This document shows, piece by piece, positions 40,095 through 48,083 of a stretch of DNA of 64,000 nucleotides (positions within the stretch are counted from its first letter, which is position 1; every line of letters begins with the position of its first letter). Below the pieces are notes generated by a model. It was not told the origin of the DNA and searched no databases. It worked only from the letters and a program-made list of their open reading frames with translations. Source of the DNA: Nocardioides marmoribigeumensis. GTDB taxonomy: Bacteria; Actinomycetota; Actinomycetes; Propionibacteriales; Nocardioidaceae. Both the position numbers and the translations under genes were made by a program. Location of the stretch: NCBI RefSeq assembly GCF_031458325.1, contig NZ_JAVDYG010000001.1, positions 3,596,001 to 3,660,000 of the forward strand, in the 5' to 3' direction.

Positions 40095-40182
40095 GGTTTC
40101 ACTAGGTACCTAGTGAACCTGTCACTCCCCAAGCGAAACTTCGCTCGGGGAGTGACAACATCACTAGGTACCTAGTGAAACC
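40095..40182. repeat. Palindromic intergenic element, copy B (complete, 88 bp)
   Basis: The whole element is an inverted repeat. Perfect 22-bp terminal arms (40095-40116 and 40161-40182) each contain CACTAGGTACCTAGTG. Between them a 17-bp hairpin (40121-40137 and 40140-40156, GTCACTCCCC(A/G)AGCGAA, one mismatch) sits in the centre. It lies between convergent guaB and a methyltransferase gene. Confidence 0.9.
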
Positions 40183-40194
40183 GAAGCGGCCCCG

Positions 40195-40959
40195 TCAGGC
40201 GCGGGCGGTCACCAGCCGCGCGCGGACGGGTACGTCGACCGGGCCGTCGCCGGTGACTCCGAGCCGCTCGCCGCAGCGCCGCATCAGCGCCTCGCGGTGG
40301 GCCTCGTCGAGCGAGGCGACGTAGACCCCCGCCGGCCCGACGCCGAGGGTGAACGGGTGCCACCACTCCTCGAGCGAGGGGAACCCGACGCTCAGGTCGA
40401 CCGCCTCCTCGGTCACGTCGGCGAGCCCGGCGTCGCGGAACAGCTGGACGAGCTGGCCGGGGCGGGCGCCCGGGAGGTGGTCCTCGTGCGGGCCCTGCGG
40501 GTCGAGGTCGTGGACGGCGGCGAAGAAGAAGCCCAGCGGGCCGTGCTCCGGCGCGAGGTTCCACAGCGTCGCGGCCACGGTCCCGCCGCGGGTCACACGG
40601 GCCATCTCGCGCAGCCCGGCCACGGGGTCGGCCATGAAGTTGACGACCAGGTTGGCCGTCGCCAGGTCGAACGACGCGTCGGGCCAGGGCAGCGACTCGG
40701 CCCCGCCGCGGCGTACGTCGACCCCGGGCAGCCGCGAGCCGAGCGCCTCGACGAACGAGGTGGACGGGTCGACCGCCGCCACGGACGCGGCGCCGAGCCG
40801 CTCGACCAGCAGCGAGGTCAGCGCCCCCGGGCCACAGCCGACGTCCACGGCCCGCTGCCCCGGGCCGATCGGCAGGCGCTCGACGAGGGCCCGGGAGAGG
40901 GGCCCGGAGAAGCGCCCCATGAACGCGTCGTACGCCGACGCGGCGACCGCGAAGCTCAT
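40195..40959 (-). CDS. Class I SAM-dependent methyltransferase
   Basis: The 254-residue protein begins MSFAVAASAYDAFMGRFSGP and has the SAM-binding motif VDVGCGPGALTSLLVERLG, the acidic post-I residue in AAVDPS, and FDLATANLVVNFMADP as motif IV. It belongs to the UbiE/Methyltransf_11 type; substrate unknown. ATG 40959 follows GAGGAGGAG at good spacing. It is divergent from guaB3 over about 117 bp. Confidence 0.87.
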   Translation of the reverse strand: MSFAVAASAYDAFMGRFSGPLSRALVERLPIGPGQRAVDVGCGPGALTSLLVERLGAASVAAVDPSTSFVEALGSRLPGVDVRRGGAESLPWPDASFDLATANLVVNFMADPVAGLREMARVTRGGTVAATLWNLAPEHGPLGFFFAAVHDLDPQGPHEDHLPGARPGQLVQLFRDAGLADVTEEAVDLSVGFPSLEEWWHPFTLGVGPAGVYVASLDEAHREALMRRCGERLGVTGDGPVDVPVRARLVTARA

Positions 40960-41064
40960 CGACTCCTCCTCGTGACGCGAGGGTCGCCGCCGGACGGGCG
41001 GGCCACCTGCGCACATGGTCGAGCCCCGGGCGTGCGCGGTCAAGGTGCCGTCCGTCCCGCCCGA

Positions 41065-41070
41065 TAGGCT
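41065..41070 (+). promoter_or_regulatory. -10 box of leaderless guaB3 promoter
   Basis: TAGGCT, identical to the glmS hexamer, exactly 6 nt before GTG 41077. Confidence 0.5.
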
Positions 41071-41076
41071 CGGCCC

Positions 41077-42186
41077 GTGCAGGAGATCGAGATCGGCCGT
41101 GCCAAGCGGGCCCGTCGGGCCTGGTCCTTCGACGACGTCGCCATCGTGCCGTCGCGCCGTACGCGTGACCCCGAGGAGGTCTCGACCGCCTGGCAGATCG
41201 ATGCCTACCGCTTCGAGATCCCGGTCGTCGCGGCGCCGATGGACTCGGTGATGTCGCCGGCCACGGCCGTGCAGTTCGGCAAGATGGGCGGGCTCGGCGT
41301 CCTCGACCTCGAAGGCCTCTGGACGAGGTACGACGACCCGAGCGACCTGCTCGCCGAGGTCGCCTCGCTCGACGAGGGACGCGCGACCCGGCGCCTGCAG
41401 GAGATCTACGCCGAGCCGATCCGGCCCGAGCTGATCGGGCAGCGGCTCCAGGAGATGCGCACGGCCGGCGTGACCGTCGCGGGCAGCCTGTCGCCGCAGC
41501 GCACCAAGGAGTTCGCCAAGGCCGTCGTCGACGCCGGCGTCGAGATGTTCGTCATCCGCGGCACGACCGTGTCCGCGGAGCACGTCTCGAGCCAGGCCGA
41601 GCCGCTCAACCTCAAGGAGTTCATCTACGAGCTCGACGTGCCGGTGATCGTGGGCGGGTGCGCGACCTACCAGGCCGCGCTCCACCTCATGCGCACCGGC
41701 GCGGCCGGGGTGCTCGTCGGGTTCGGCGGCGGCGCCGCCCACACCACCCGCACGGTGCTCGGCCTCTCGGTCCCGATGGCGTCGGCCGTGGCCGACGTCG
41801 CCGCGGCGCGTCGCGACTACATGGACGAGTCCGGTGGTCGCTACGTCCACGTCATCGCCGACGGCTCGATCGGCAAGTCGGGCGACCTGGCCAAGGCGGT
41901 CGCCTGCGGCGCCGACGCGGTCATGATCGGCTCGCCGCTGGCGCGCGCGACCGAGGCCCCCGGCCGCGGCTTCCACTGGGGCAGCGAGGCGTGGCACCCG
42001 CACCTGCCGCGCGGCGAGCGCATCCACATCGGCACGTCCGGCTCGCTCGAGGAGGTGCTGTTCGGCCCCTCGACGACCCCCGACGGCACGATGAACCTCG
42101 TGGGCGCGCTGCGCCGCGCGATGGCGACCACGGGCTACACCGAGCTCAAGGAGTTCCAGCGCGTCGAGGTCGTCCTCCACGGATGA
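41077..42186 (+). CDS. guaB3: GuaB3-family IMP dehydrogenase-related protein
   Basis: The 369-residue protein is an IMPDH/GMP reductase-fold TIM barrel without CBS domains, shorter than GuaB. It begins MQEIEIGRAKRARRAWSFDDV and retains VVAAPMDSVMSPATAVQFG and HVIADGSIGKSGDLAKAVACG. Where GuaB has the nucleophile Cys (GPGSICTTR) this protein reads VGFGGGAAHTTRTVLG, with no Cys in the loop. Its reaction may therefore differ or be lost; this is read from the sequence, and annotation of the family is unsettled. GTG 41077 is the family start. Confidence 0.9.
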   Translation: MQEIEIGRAKRARRAWSFDDVAIVPSRRTRDPEEVSTAWQIDAYRFEIPVVAAPMDSVMSPATAVQFGKMGGLGVLDLEGLWTRYDDPSDLLAEVASLDEGRATRRLQEIYAEPIRPELIGQRLQEMRTAGVTVAGSLSPQRTKEFAKAVVDAGVEMFVIRGTTVSAEHVSSQAEPLNLKEFIYELDVPVIVGGCATYQAALHLMRTGAAGVLVGFGGGAAHTTRTVLGLSVPMASAVADVAAARRDYMDESGGRYVHVIADGSIGKSGDLAKAVACGADAVMIGSPLARATEAPGRGFHWGSEAWHPHLPRGERIHIGTSGSLEEVLFGPSTTPDGTMNLVGALRRAMATTGYTELKEFQRVEVVLHG

Positions 42187-42193
42187 CCGGCCC

Positions 42194-42613
42194 GTGAACG
42201 ACTGGGAGCCGTGGCTCGTCGCCACCGCCGCGCTGCACCTCGGGTTCCAGCTCACCGTCACCGCCGTGGTCTACCCGGCGCTGGCCGACGTACCGCCCGC
42301 GGACTGGTCCGCTGCGCACGCGGCGCACTCGCGCCGCATCTCCTACGTCGTGGCCGCGGCCTACCTGCCCCTGCTCGGCGTCGGCCTCTGGGCGTTGGTC
42401 GACGGTCCGGTCGACGTGGGGCTCGTCGTCGCGGCCGTCGGGGCCGCGGTCTCGTTCCTCACCACCGCCGCTGTCGCCGCCCCGACCCACGGGCGGCTCG
42501 GCTCCGGCCGCACCGACGCGCTGGTCGCCCGGCTCCTCGTCGCCGACCGGGTCCGCCTCCTCGGCGCGGTCGTGTGCCTGGCCGGAGCGCTGGTCGCCGT
42601 GCTCGCAGGCTGA
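42194..42613 (+). CDS. Small four-helix membrane protein
   Basis: The 139-residue protein has four predicted membrane helices (PWLVATAALHLGFQLTVTAV, YVVAAAYLPLLGVGLWALV, GLVVAAVGAAVSFLTTAAVA, VRLLGAVVCLAGALVAVLAG). Its length and pattern resemble DUF1772-like proteins, but I cannot assign a family firmly. The GTG start is 7 bp after the guaB3 stop, so it is likely co-transcribed. Confidence 0.7.
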   Translation: MNDWEPWLVATAALHLGFQLTVTAVVYPALADVPPADWSAAHAAHSRRISYVVAAAYLPLLGVGLWALVDGPVDVGLVVAAVGAAVSFLTTAAVAAPTHGRLGSGRTDALVARLLVADRVRLLGAVVCLAGALVAVLAG

Positions 42614-42672
42614 GCGCCCGGATCGGCCGACCGGCGGGGGAGGCCGGCGAGCGACGGTGTCATCATCTGCCC

Positions 42673-43860
42673 ATGAAGGTCGACCTCACCGTCCTGGCGA
42701 TCCCGGTGTTCTTCGGCTCGATGGGTGCGGAGTACGCCTGGCAGCGGGCCCACCCGGTCGAGCCGGGCACGCGCGCCGGGGACTACCAGCTCGCCGACAC
42801 CCTGGCCAGCCTCAGCATGGGCGTGGGGAGCCTGGCGGCGCCGTACGTCGCCAAGAAGCTGCTCGACCCGGTGACGCCCGGTGTCGGGAGGTACGGCAAG
42901 GCGTTCCTGGGCCTCGGCCTCGCGGCCGCGGTCGCCACGACCGTCGGCGACGTGGTCCGCAAGCGGCTGCGCGACGGCAGGCTGCCCGAGCCGCAGACAC
43001 TGCCCGACGACGTACGCGCGGTGCAGGACGAGCTCGCCGAGCTGCGGCAGGCCAAGGCCACCCCGCGCGCCGAGCGTCCCCGCCGCACGCGCACGCTGAC
43101 GAAGGCGCACGGGGCACTCGCGGCCAGCGCGGTCCTCAGCACCGCGCTCACGACGAGCACGGTCTGGGCCGCGCACACGACCGGGCGGGGGCTGTTCGGC
43201 CGCGGCCTGAAGGACCTCGGCACCGGCAAGGTGGCCTGGGCGACCGCGATCCTGGGCTGGGACTTCATCTACTACTGGAACCACCGCCTCGACCACGAGT
43301 CGCGCTGGCTCTGGGCGATGCACGTCGCGCATCACTCGAGCGAGCGCTACAACCTCTCGACGGCACTGCGGCAGCCGGTGGCCGAGAGCCTCGTGCTGTC
43401 GGTGCCCTACGGCCTGCTGGCGTTCCTCGGCGTCCGCCCCGAGCTGATCGAGCAGGCGCGCGGGATCAACCTGATCTACCAGTTCTGGATCCACACCGAG
43501 GCGGTGCGCTCGATCGGGCCGCTGGAGAAGGTCCTCAACACCCCGAGCCACCACCGGGTGCACCACGGCTCCAACCGGCGCTACCTCGACCGCAACCACG
43601 GCAGCATCCTCATCGTCTGGGACAAGGTTTTCGGCACCTTCCAGGAGGAGGACGAGCCGGTCGTCTACGGGCTGACCAAGAACATCGACTCCTACAACCC
43701 GGCGGTGATCGCGACCCACGAGTGGCGCGACATCGCCGAGGACGTCGCCACCGCCGAGACCTGGCACGACCGCTGGTCGTTCCTGCTGCGCGGCCCGGGC
43801 TGGGCCTACGAGCGCCGCGACCGCACGGCCCGCGAGGTCGAGGCACTCGTCGCCTCCTGA
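42673..43860 (+). CDS. Sterol desaturase / fatty-acid hydroxylase superfamily protein
   Basis: The 395-residue membrane protein carries the three di-iron histidine clusters of the superfamily: NHRLDH, HVAHHSS and HHRVHHG, in the C-terminal half. The N-terminal half has several helices and a charged cytosolic insert (about 105-140). The family hydroxylates or desaturates lipids; the substrate here is unknown. ATG 42673 has CATCAT 6 nt upstream, the leaderless pattern; the frame is open to 42211 in the previous gene but without similarity. A large stem-loop follows. Confidence 0.88.
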   Translation: MKVDLTVLAIPVFFGSMGAEYAWQRAHPVEPGTRAGDYQLADTLASLSMGVGSLAAPYVAKKLLDPVTPGVGRYGKAFLGLGLAAAVATTVGDVVRKRLRDGRLPEPQTLPDDVRAVQDELAELRQAKATPRAERPRRTRTLTKAHGALAASAVLSTALTTSTVWAAHTTGRGLFGRGLKDLGTGKVAWATAILGWDFIYYWNHRLDHESRWLWAMHVAHHSSERYNLSTALRQPVAESLVLSVPYGLLAFLGVRPELIEQARGINLIYQFWIHTEAVRSIGPLEKVLNTPSHHRVHHGSNRRYLDRNHGSILIVWDKVFGTFQEEDEPVVYGLTKNIDSYNPAVIATHEWRDIAEDVATAETWHDRWSFLLRGPGWAYERRDRTAREVEALVAS

Positions 43861-43869
43861 CCACGACCG

Positions 43870-43949
43870 CCCGGACCGGCACAACCGCGGCGACCCGGGT
43901 CCCCTCGCGCCGCGGGGGCGCCCGGCGGCTTGCAGTGTGCCGGTCCGGG
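43870..43949 (+). terminator. Large nested stem-loop after the sterol-desaturase gene
   Basis: Perfect 14-bp outer arms (43870-43883 and 43936-43949, CCCGGACCGGCACA and its complement) enclose a second stem, CCGCGGCG with CGCCGCGG. It starts 10 bp after the stop codon and probably terminates transcription before the pirin gene. Confidence 0.65.
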
Positions 43950-43967
43950 AGACCACCCAGGAAATAG

Positions 43968-43997
43968 TTGACGTGTCACGGTGGTTGCACCGACACT
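43968..43997 (+). promoter_or_regulatory. Putative pirin promoter
   Basis: TTGACG (43968-43973), 18 bp, GACACT (43992-43997). The -35 overlaps a small inverted repeat TGAC-GT-GTCA that might bind a regulator. Confidence 0.4.
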
Positions 43998-44017
43998 GAC
44001 CAAGAGAGGTGATCCGC

Positions 44018-44992
44018 ATGCCTGCTGTGACCGTCCCCGACTTCACCGTCCTGCCGCGTGTCGACCGTCCGGGCCTCGACGCCCGCCCGCGCGACGTCGT
44101 CCAGGTGACGACCGCGCCCCGCGGCTTCGAGGGCGAGGGCTTCCCGGTGCGCCGCGCGTTCGCCGGCGTCGACCTCGCCCGTCTCGACCCGTTCATCCAC
44201 ATGGACCAGATGGGCGAGGTGGAGTACGCGCCCGGCGAGCCCAAGGGCACGCCCTGGCACCCGCACCGCGGCTTCGAGACCGTGACCTACATGATCGACG
44301 GGGTCATGCAGCACCAGGACTCCCACGGCGGCGGCGGCCTGATCACCAACGGCGACACCCAGTGGATGACGGCCGGCAGCGGCCTGCTCCACATCGAGAC
44401 CCCGCCCGAGGAGCTCGTGACGAGCGGCGGGCTGTTCCACGGCGTCCAGCTGTGGGTCAACCTGCCGCGCACCCTCAAGATGGCCGCTCCCCGCTACCAG
44501 GACATCCGCGGCGGGCAGGTCGCCCTCCTCTCGTCGTACGACGGGGCGTCGCTGCTGCGCGTCATCGCCGGTTCCCTGGCCGGCCACGAGGGGCCGGGCT
44601 CGACCCACACGCCGATCACGCTCGTGCACGCCACCGTGCAGCCGGGCGGGCGGCTCGAGCTGCCGTGGCCCACGGAGTTCAACGCGCTCGCCTACGTGCT
44701 GGCGGGCCGTGGCACGGTCGGCGCCGAGCGGCGGCCCCTGGTCAGCGGCCAGCTTGCGGTCTTCGGCTCCGGTGACGCGATCGAGCTGACCGGCGACCCT
44801 CGCGACACAGGCGCGCAGAGCCCGGCGCTCGAGGTGCTGCTGCTCGGCGGGCGGCCGATCCGCGAGCCCGTCGCGGCCTACGGCCCGTTCGTGATGAACA
44901 CCCGCGCCGAGCTGATGCAGGCCTTCGAGGACTTCCAGGCCGGCCGGCTCGGCACGATCCCGAGCGAGCCGCACCCAGGTCACCTGTCCTGA
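44018..44992 (+). CDS. Pirin family protein
   Basis: The 324-residue bicupin shows the pirin metal-binding N-terminal motif: PWHPHRGFETVTYMIDG with two His, then His and Glu in LLHIETPPEE, plus LWVNLPRTLKMAAPRYQD. Pirins have been described as quercetinases or redox-sensing regulators; the role here is not determined. ATG 44018 is chosen over GTG 44009 because AGAGAGGTGA sits at the right distance. It precedes glpD but has its own spacing of 34 bp. Confidence 0.92.
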   Translation: MPAVTVPDFTVLPRVDRPGLDARPRDVVQVTTAPRGFEGEGFPVRRAFAGVDLARLDPFIHMDQMGEVEYAPGEPKGTPWHPHRGFETVTYMIDGVMQHQDSHGGGGLITNGDTQWMTAGSGLLHIETPPEELVTSGGLFHGVQLWVNLPRTLKMAAPRYQDIRGGQVALLSSYDGASLLRVIAGSLAGHEGPGSTHTPITLVHATVQPGGRLELPWPTEFNALAYVLAGRGTVGAERRPLVSGQLAVFGSGDAIELTGDPRDTGAQSPALEVLLLGGRPIREPVAAYGPFVMNTRAELMQAFEDFQAGRLGTIPSEPHPGHLS

Positions 44993-45026
44993 CCCGCTCA
45001 CTCGGGCGCCGGGGCACACTGGCGGC

Positions 45027-46733
45027 ATGACCGCCCTGAGCCCGGACCAGCGCGCCACCGCCCTCGAGACGATGGCGGCCCCGCCGGGCGGGGAACTGGA
45101 CGTGCTGGTGGTCGGCGGGGGAGTGACCGGTGCGGGCATCGCGCTCGACGCGGTCACGCGCGGCCTCTCGGTGGGCCTGGTCGAGCAGCGTGACCTCGCC
45201 TCCGGCACGAGCAGCCGCAGCAGCAAGCTGATCCACGGCGGGCTGCGCTACCTCGAGATGTACGACTTCACCCTCGTGCGTGAGGCGCTGGCCGAGCGCG
45301 GCCTGCTCATCACGCGGCTGGCCCCGCACCTGGTGCGACCGGTGCCCTTCGTCTACCCGCTGACCTCCCACCTCGAGCGGCCCTACGTCGGGGCCGGGCT
45401 GGCGCTCTACGACTCGCTGGCCGCGGCGTCGCCATATCCCCGGGGCGTGCCGCTGCACCGCCACCTCTCCAAGCGCAAGGCGCTGCGCGTCGTGCCCGAC
45501 CTCAAGCCGGAGGCGCTCACCGGCGCGGTGCAGTACTGGGACGCCCAGGTCGACGACGCCCGCCACACGATGATGGTCGCCCGCACCGCGGCCACCCACG
45601 GCGCCCACGTGGCCACGCGCGCCAAGGTGACCGGCTTCCTGCGCGAGGGCGAGCGGGTCACCGGCGTGACCGCCCGTGACCTCGAGGCGGGCAGCGACCT
45701 CGAGATCCGCGCACGCGTCGTGGTCAACGCCGCCGGCGTCTGGACCGACGACATCCAGGAGCTCGTCGGTGGTCGGGGCGTGATGCACGTCCAGGCCAGC
45801 AAGGGCATCCACCTCGTGGTGCCGCGTGACCGCATCCGTTCGCGCAGCGGGCTGATCCTGCGCACCGAGAAGTCGGTGCTCTTCGTCATCCCGTGGGGCC
45901 GCCACTGGATCATCGGCACCACCGACACCGCCTGGGACCTCGACAAGGCCCACCCCGCGGCCTCGCGCGCCGACATCGACTACCTTCTCGAGCGCGTCAA
46001 CGCGGTCTTCCGCGAGCCACTGCGCCACGAGGACGTCGAGGGCGTCTACGCCGGCCTCCGGCCGCTGCTGTCCGGCGAGTCCGAGCCGACCAGCCGGATC
46101 AGCCGCGAGCACACGGTCGCCACGCCCGTGCCGGGCCTCGTGCTGATCGCCGGCGGGAAGTACACCACCTACCGCGTGATGGCCAAGGACGCCGTCGACG
46201 CGGCCGCCCACTCGCTCGGCGGCGGCGTCCCGCGCAGTATCACCGAGCGGGTGCCGCTGGTCGGGGCCGAGGGCTATGCCGTGCGCTGCAACCAGGTCGA
46301 CACCCTCGCGCGGCGTGCGGGCATCCACCCCGCTCGCGTGGAGCACCTGCTCGGCCGGTTCGGCGACCTCGTCGACGAGGTCCTCGAGCTCATCGTCGGC
46401 GACCACGGGCTCGGCCGGCCGCTCGAGGGCGCGGAGGACTACCTGCGCGCCGAGGTGGTGTACGCCGTCACGCACGAGGGCGCGCGCCACCTCGACGACG
46501 TGCTGTGCCGGCGCACGCGCATCTCGATCGAGACCTTCGACCGCGGCATCGCCTGCGCCCGGCCGGCCGCGGAGCTGATGGCCGGCCCGCTGCGCTGGTC
46601 GGCCGAGCAGCTGGACGAGGAGGTCGACCACTACCTGCGCCGGGTCGCTGCCGAGCGCGCCAGCCAGGAGAAGCTCACCGACCAGGAGGCCGACGAGGCC
46701 CGGGTCACCGCGAGGGACGTCCTGGGGCTCTGA
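45027..46733 (+). CDS. glpD: Glycerol-3-phosphate dehydrogenase (FAD-dependent, aerobic type)
   Basis: The 568-residue enzyme oxidises glycerol-3-phosphate to DHAP at the membrane. It has the FAD loop VLVVGGGVTGAGIALDAVTRG, SGTSSRSSKLIHGGLRYLE, IIGTTDTAWD and the helical C-terminal domain with RAEVVYAVTHEGARHLDDVL. ATG 45027 is the family start and has CACACT 6 nt upstream, a leaderless pattern. No glpF or glpK is adjacent. Confidence 0.95.
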   Translation: MTALSPDQRATALETMAAPPGGELDVLVVGGGVTGAGIALDAVTRGLSVGLVEQRDLASGTSSRSSKLIHGGLRYLEMYDFTLVREALAERGLLITRLAPHLVRPVPFVYPLTSHLERPYVGAGLALYDSLAAASPYPRGVPLHRHLSKRKALRVVPDLKPEALTGAVQYWDAQVDDARHTMMVARTAATHGAHVATRAKVTGFLREGERVTGVTARDLEAGSDLEIRARVVVNAAGVWTDDIQELVGGRGVMHVQASKGIHLVVPRDRIRSRSGLILRTEKSVLFVIPWGRHWIIGTTDTAWDLDKAHPAASRADIDYLLERVNAVFREPLRHEDVEGVYAGLRPLLSGESEPTSRISREHTVATPVPGLVLIAGGKYTTYRVMAKDAVDAAAHSLGGGVPRSITERVPLVGAEGYAVRCNQVDTLARRAGIHPARVEHLLGRFGDLVDEVLELIVGDHGLGRPLEGAEDYLRAEVVYAVTHEGARHLDDVLCRRTRISIETFDRGIACARPAAELMAGPLRWSAEQLDEEVDHYLRRVAAERASQEKLTDQEADEARVTARDVLGL

Positions 46734-46814
46734 CCCGGGCCGTCACGGGATCGTCGTCCGCGCGTTGCCCGGAGTTCGGCGTACGACGGGGCCGTCAGGG
46801 CGCATAGTGAGCCC

Positions 46815-48083
46815 GTGATCAGTCGCAGAACCTTCCTCGGTGCGTCGGCCGGCGGCGCGGCCGCTCTCGGAGCGGGACACCTGCTGGGTGGCGAGGCCCT
46901 CGCGGCCACCGGGCTGCCGTCGCCCGCGGCGTCCGGCATCGAGCACGTCGTCGTCGTGATGATGGAGAACCGCTCCTTCGACCACTTCCTGGGCTGGCTT
47001 CCCGGCGCCGAGGGCAAGCAGTCCGGGCTGCGGTTCCAGGACCGCTACGGCAGCTGGCACTCGACCTATCACTCGACGAAGTTCTCCACCTGCGGCTTCA
47101 ACGACCCCGACCACTCCTTCGAGGGCGGCCGCGTGCAGCTCAACGGCGGCCGCAACGACGGCTGGCTGCGCTCGGGGGTCAGCGACCGGGCGGCGATCTC
47201 CTACTTCACCAAGCCGGACCTGCCGTTCATCGGCCAGGCCGCCGCGGAGTGGACGACGTGCGACCGCTACTTCTCCGCGATCATGGCCGAGACCTATCCC
47301 AACCGGTTCTACCTGCACGCCGCGCAGACCGACCGCCTGCACAACAACACCGACCAGTGCCACCTGCCGACGATCTGGGACCGGTTGAAGGCCAAGGGTG
47401 TGAGCGGCACCTACTTCTTCAGCGACATCCCCTTCACTGCACTCTGGTATGACCACCTGCTCGACATCTCCAAGCCCTTCGGCGCGTTCCTCACCCAGGC
47501 TGCGACCGGCACGCTGCCGAACTTCTCGATCGTCGACCCGCGCTTCGAGGACGAGGGCTCGGGCACCTCCAACGACGACCACCCGCATGCCGACATCCGC
47601 GCCGGCGAGGCGTTCCTCAACCAGGTGTACGACGCCGTCCGCACCAGCCCCGCGTGGGACAAGACCGTGCTGGTCGTGACCTTCGACGAGTGGGGCGGGT
47701 TCTTCGACCACGTGGTGCCGCCGCGCGCGGCCGACTCGGTGCCCAACCACCGGCTGCGCGGGTTCCGCGTGCCGACGATCGTGATCAGCCCTCGCGCCCG
47801 GCGCCGCCACGTCGCCCACAACACCTACGACCACGCCTCGATCCTCAAGCTGGTCGAGTGGCGCTGGGGGCTCGCGCCGCTGTCGCAGCGCGACAAGTAC
47901 GCCCGCAACCTGGCCGAGGTGCTCGACTTCTCGTCCCCACCGCGGCTCGCCTCACCGACGTTCTCGGTCCCGCCGTTCGTGTCGGCGGGCTGCCCGACCG
48001 AGGACGCGCAGGGCTCGGAGTACGCCGAGTGGCCGGCGTTGAAGAAGCTCGCCCTGAAGCTCGGATGGGAGCTCCCGGCATGA
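46815..48083 (+). CDS. Tat-exported phosphoesterase / phospholipase C-like protein
   Basis: The 422-residue protein has a twin-arginine signal (MISRRTFLGASAGGAAALGA; cleavage near EALAA). The phosphoesterase domain begins HVVVVMMENRSFDHFLGWLPG, where Glu-Asn are metal ligands in phospholipase C/acid phosphatase relatives. It includes FDEWGGFFDHV (metal Asp/His), RVPTIVISP and YDHASILKLVEWRWGL. It resembles actinobacterial non-specific phospholipases C; the exact substrate is unknown. GTG 46815 lies 6 nt after CATAGT. It is coupled to a second phosphoesterase. Confidence 0.9.
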   Translation: MISRRTFLGASAGGAAALGAGHLLGGEALAATGLPSPAASGIEHVVVVMMENRSFDHFLGWLPGAEGKQSGLRFQDRYGSWHSTYHSTKFSTCGFNDPDHSFEGGRVQLNGGRNDGWLRSGVSDRAAISYFTKPDLPFIGQAAAEWTTCDRYFSAIMAETYPNRFYLHAAQTDRLHNNTDQCHLPTIWDRLKAKGVSGTYFFSDIPFTALWYDHLLDISKPFGAFLTQAATGTLPNFSIVDPRFEDEGSGTSNDDHPHADIRAGEAFLNQVYDAVRTSPAWDKTVLVVTFDEWGGFFDHVVPPRAADSVPNHRLRGFRVPTIVISPRARRRHVAHNTYDHASILKLVEWRWGLAPLSQRDKYARNLAEVLDFSSPPRLASPTFSVPPFVSAGCPTEDAQGSEYAEWPALKKLALKLGWELPA

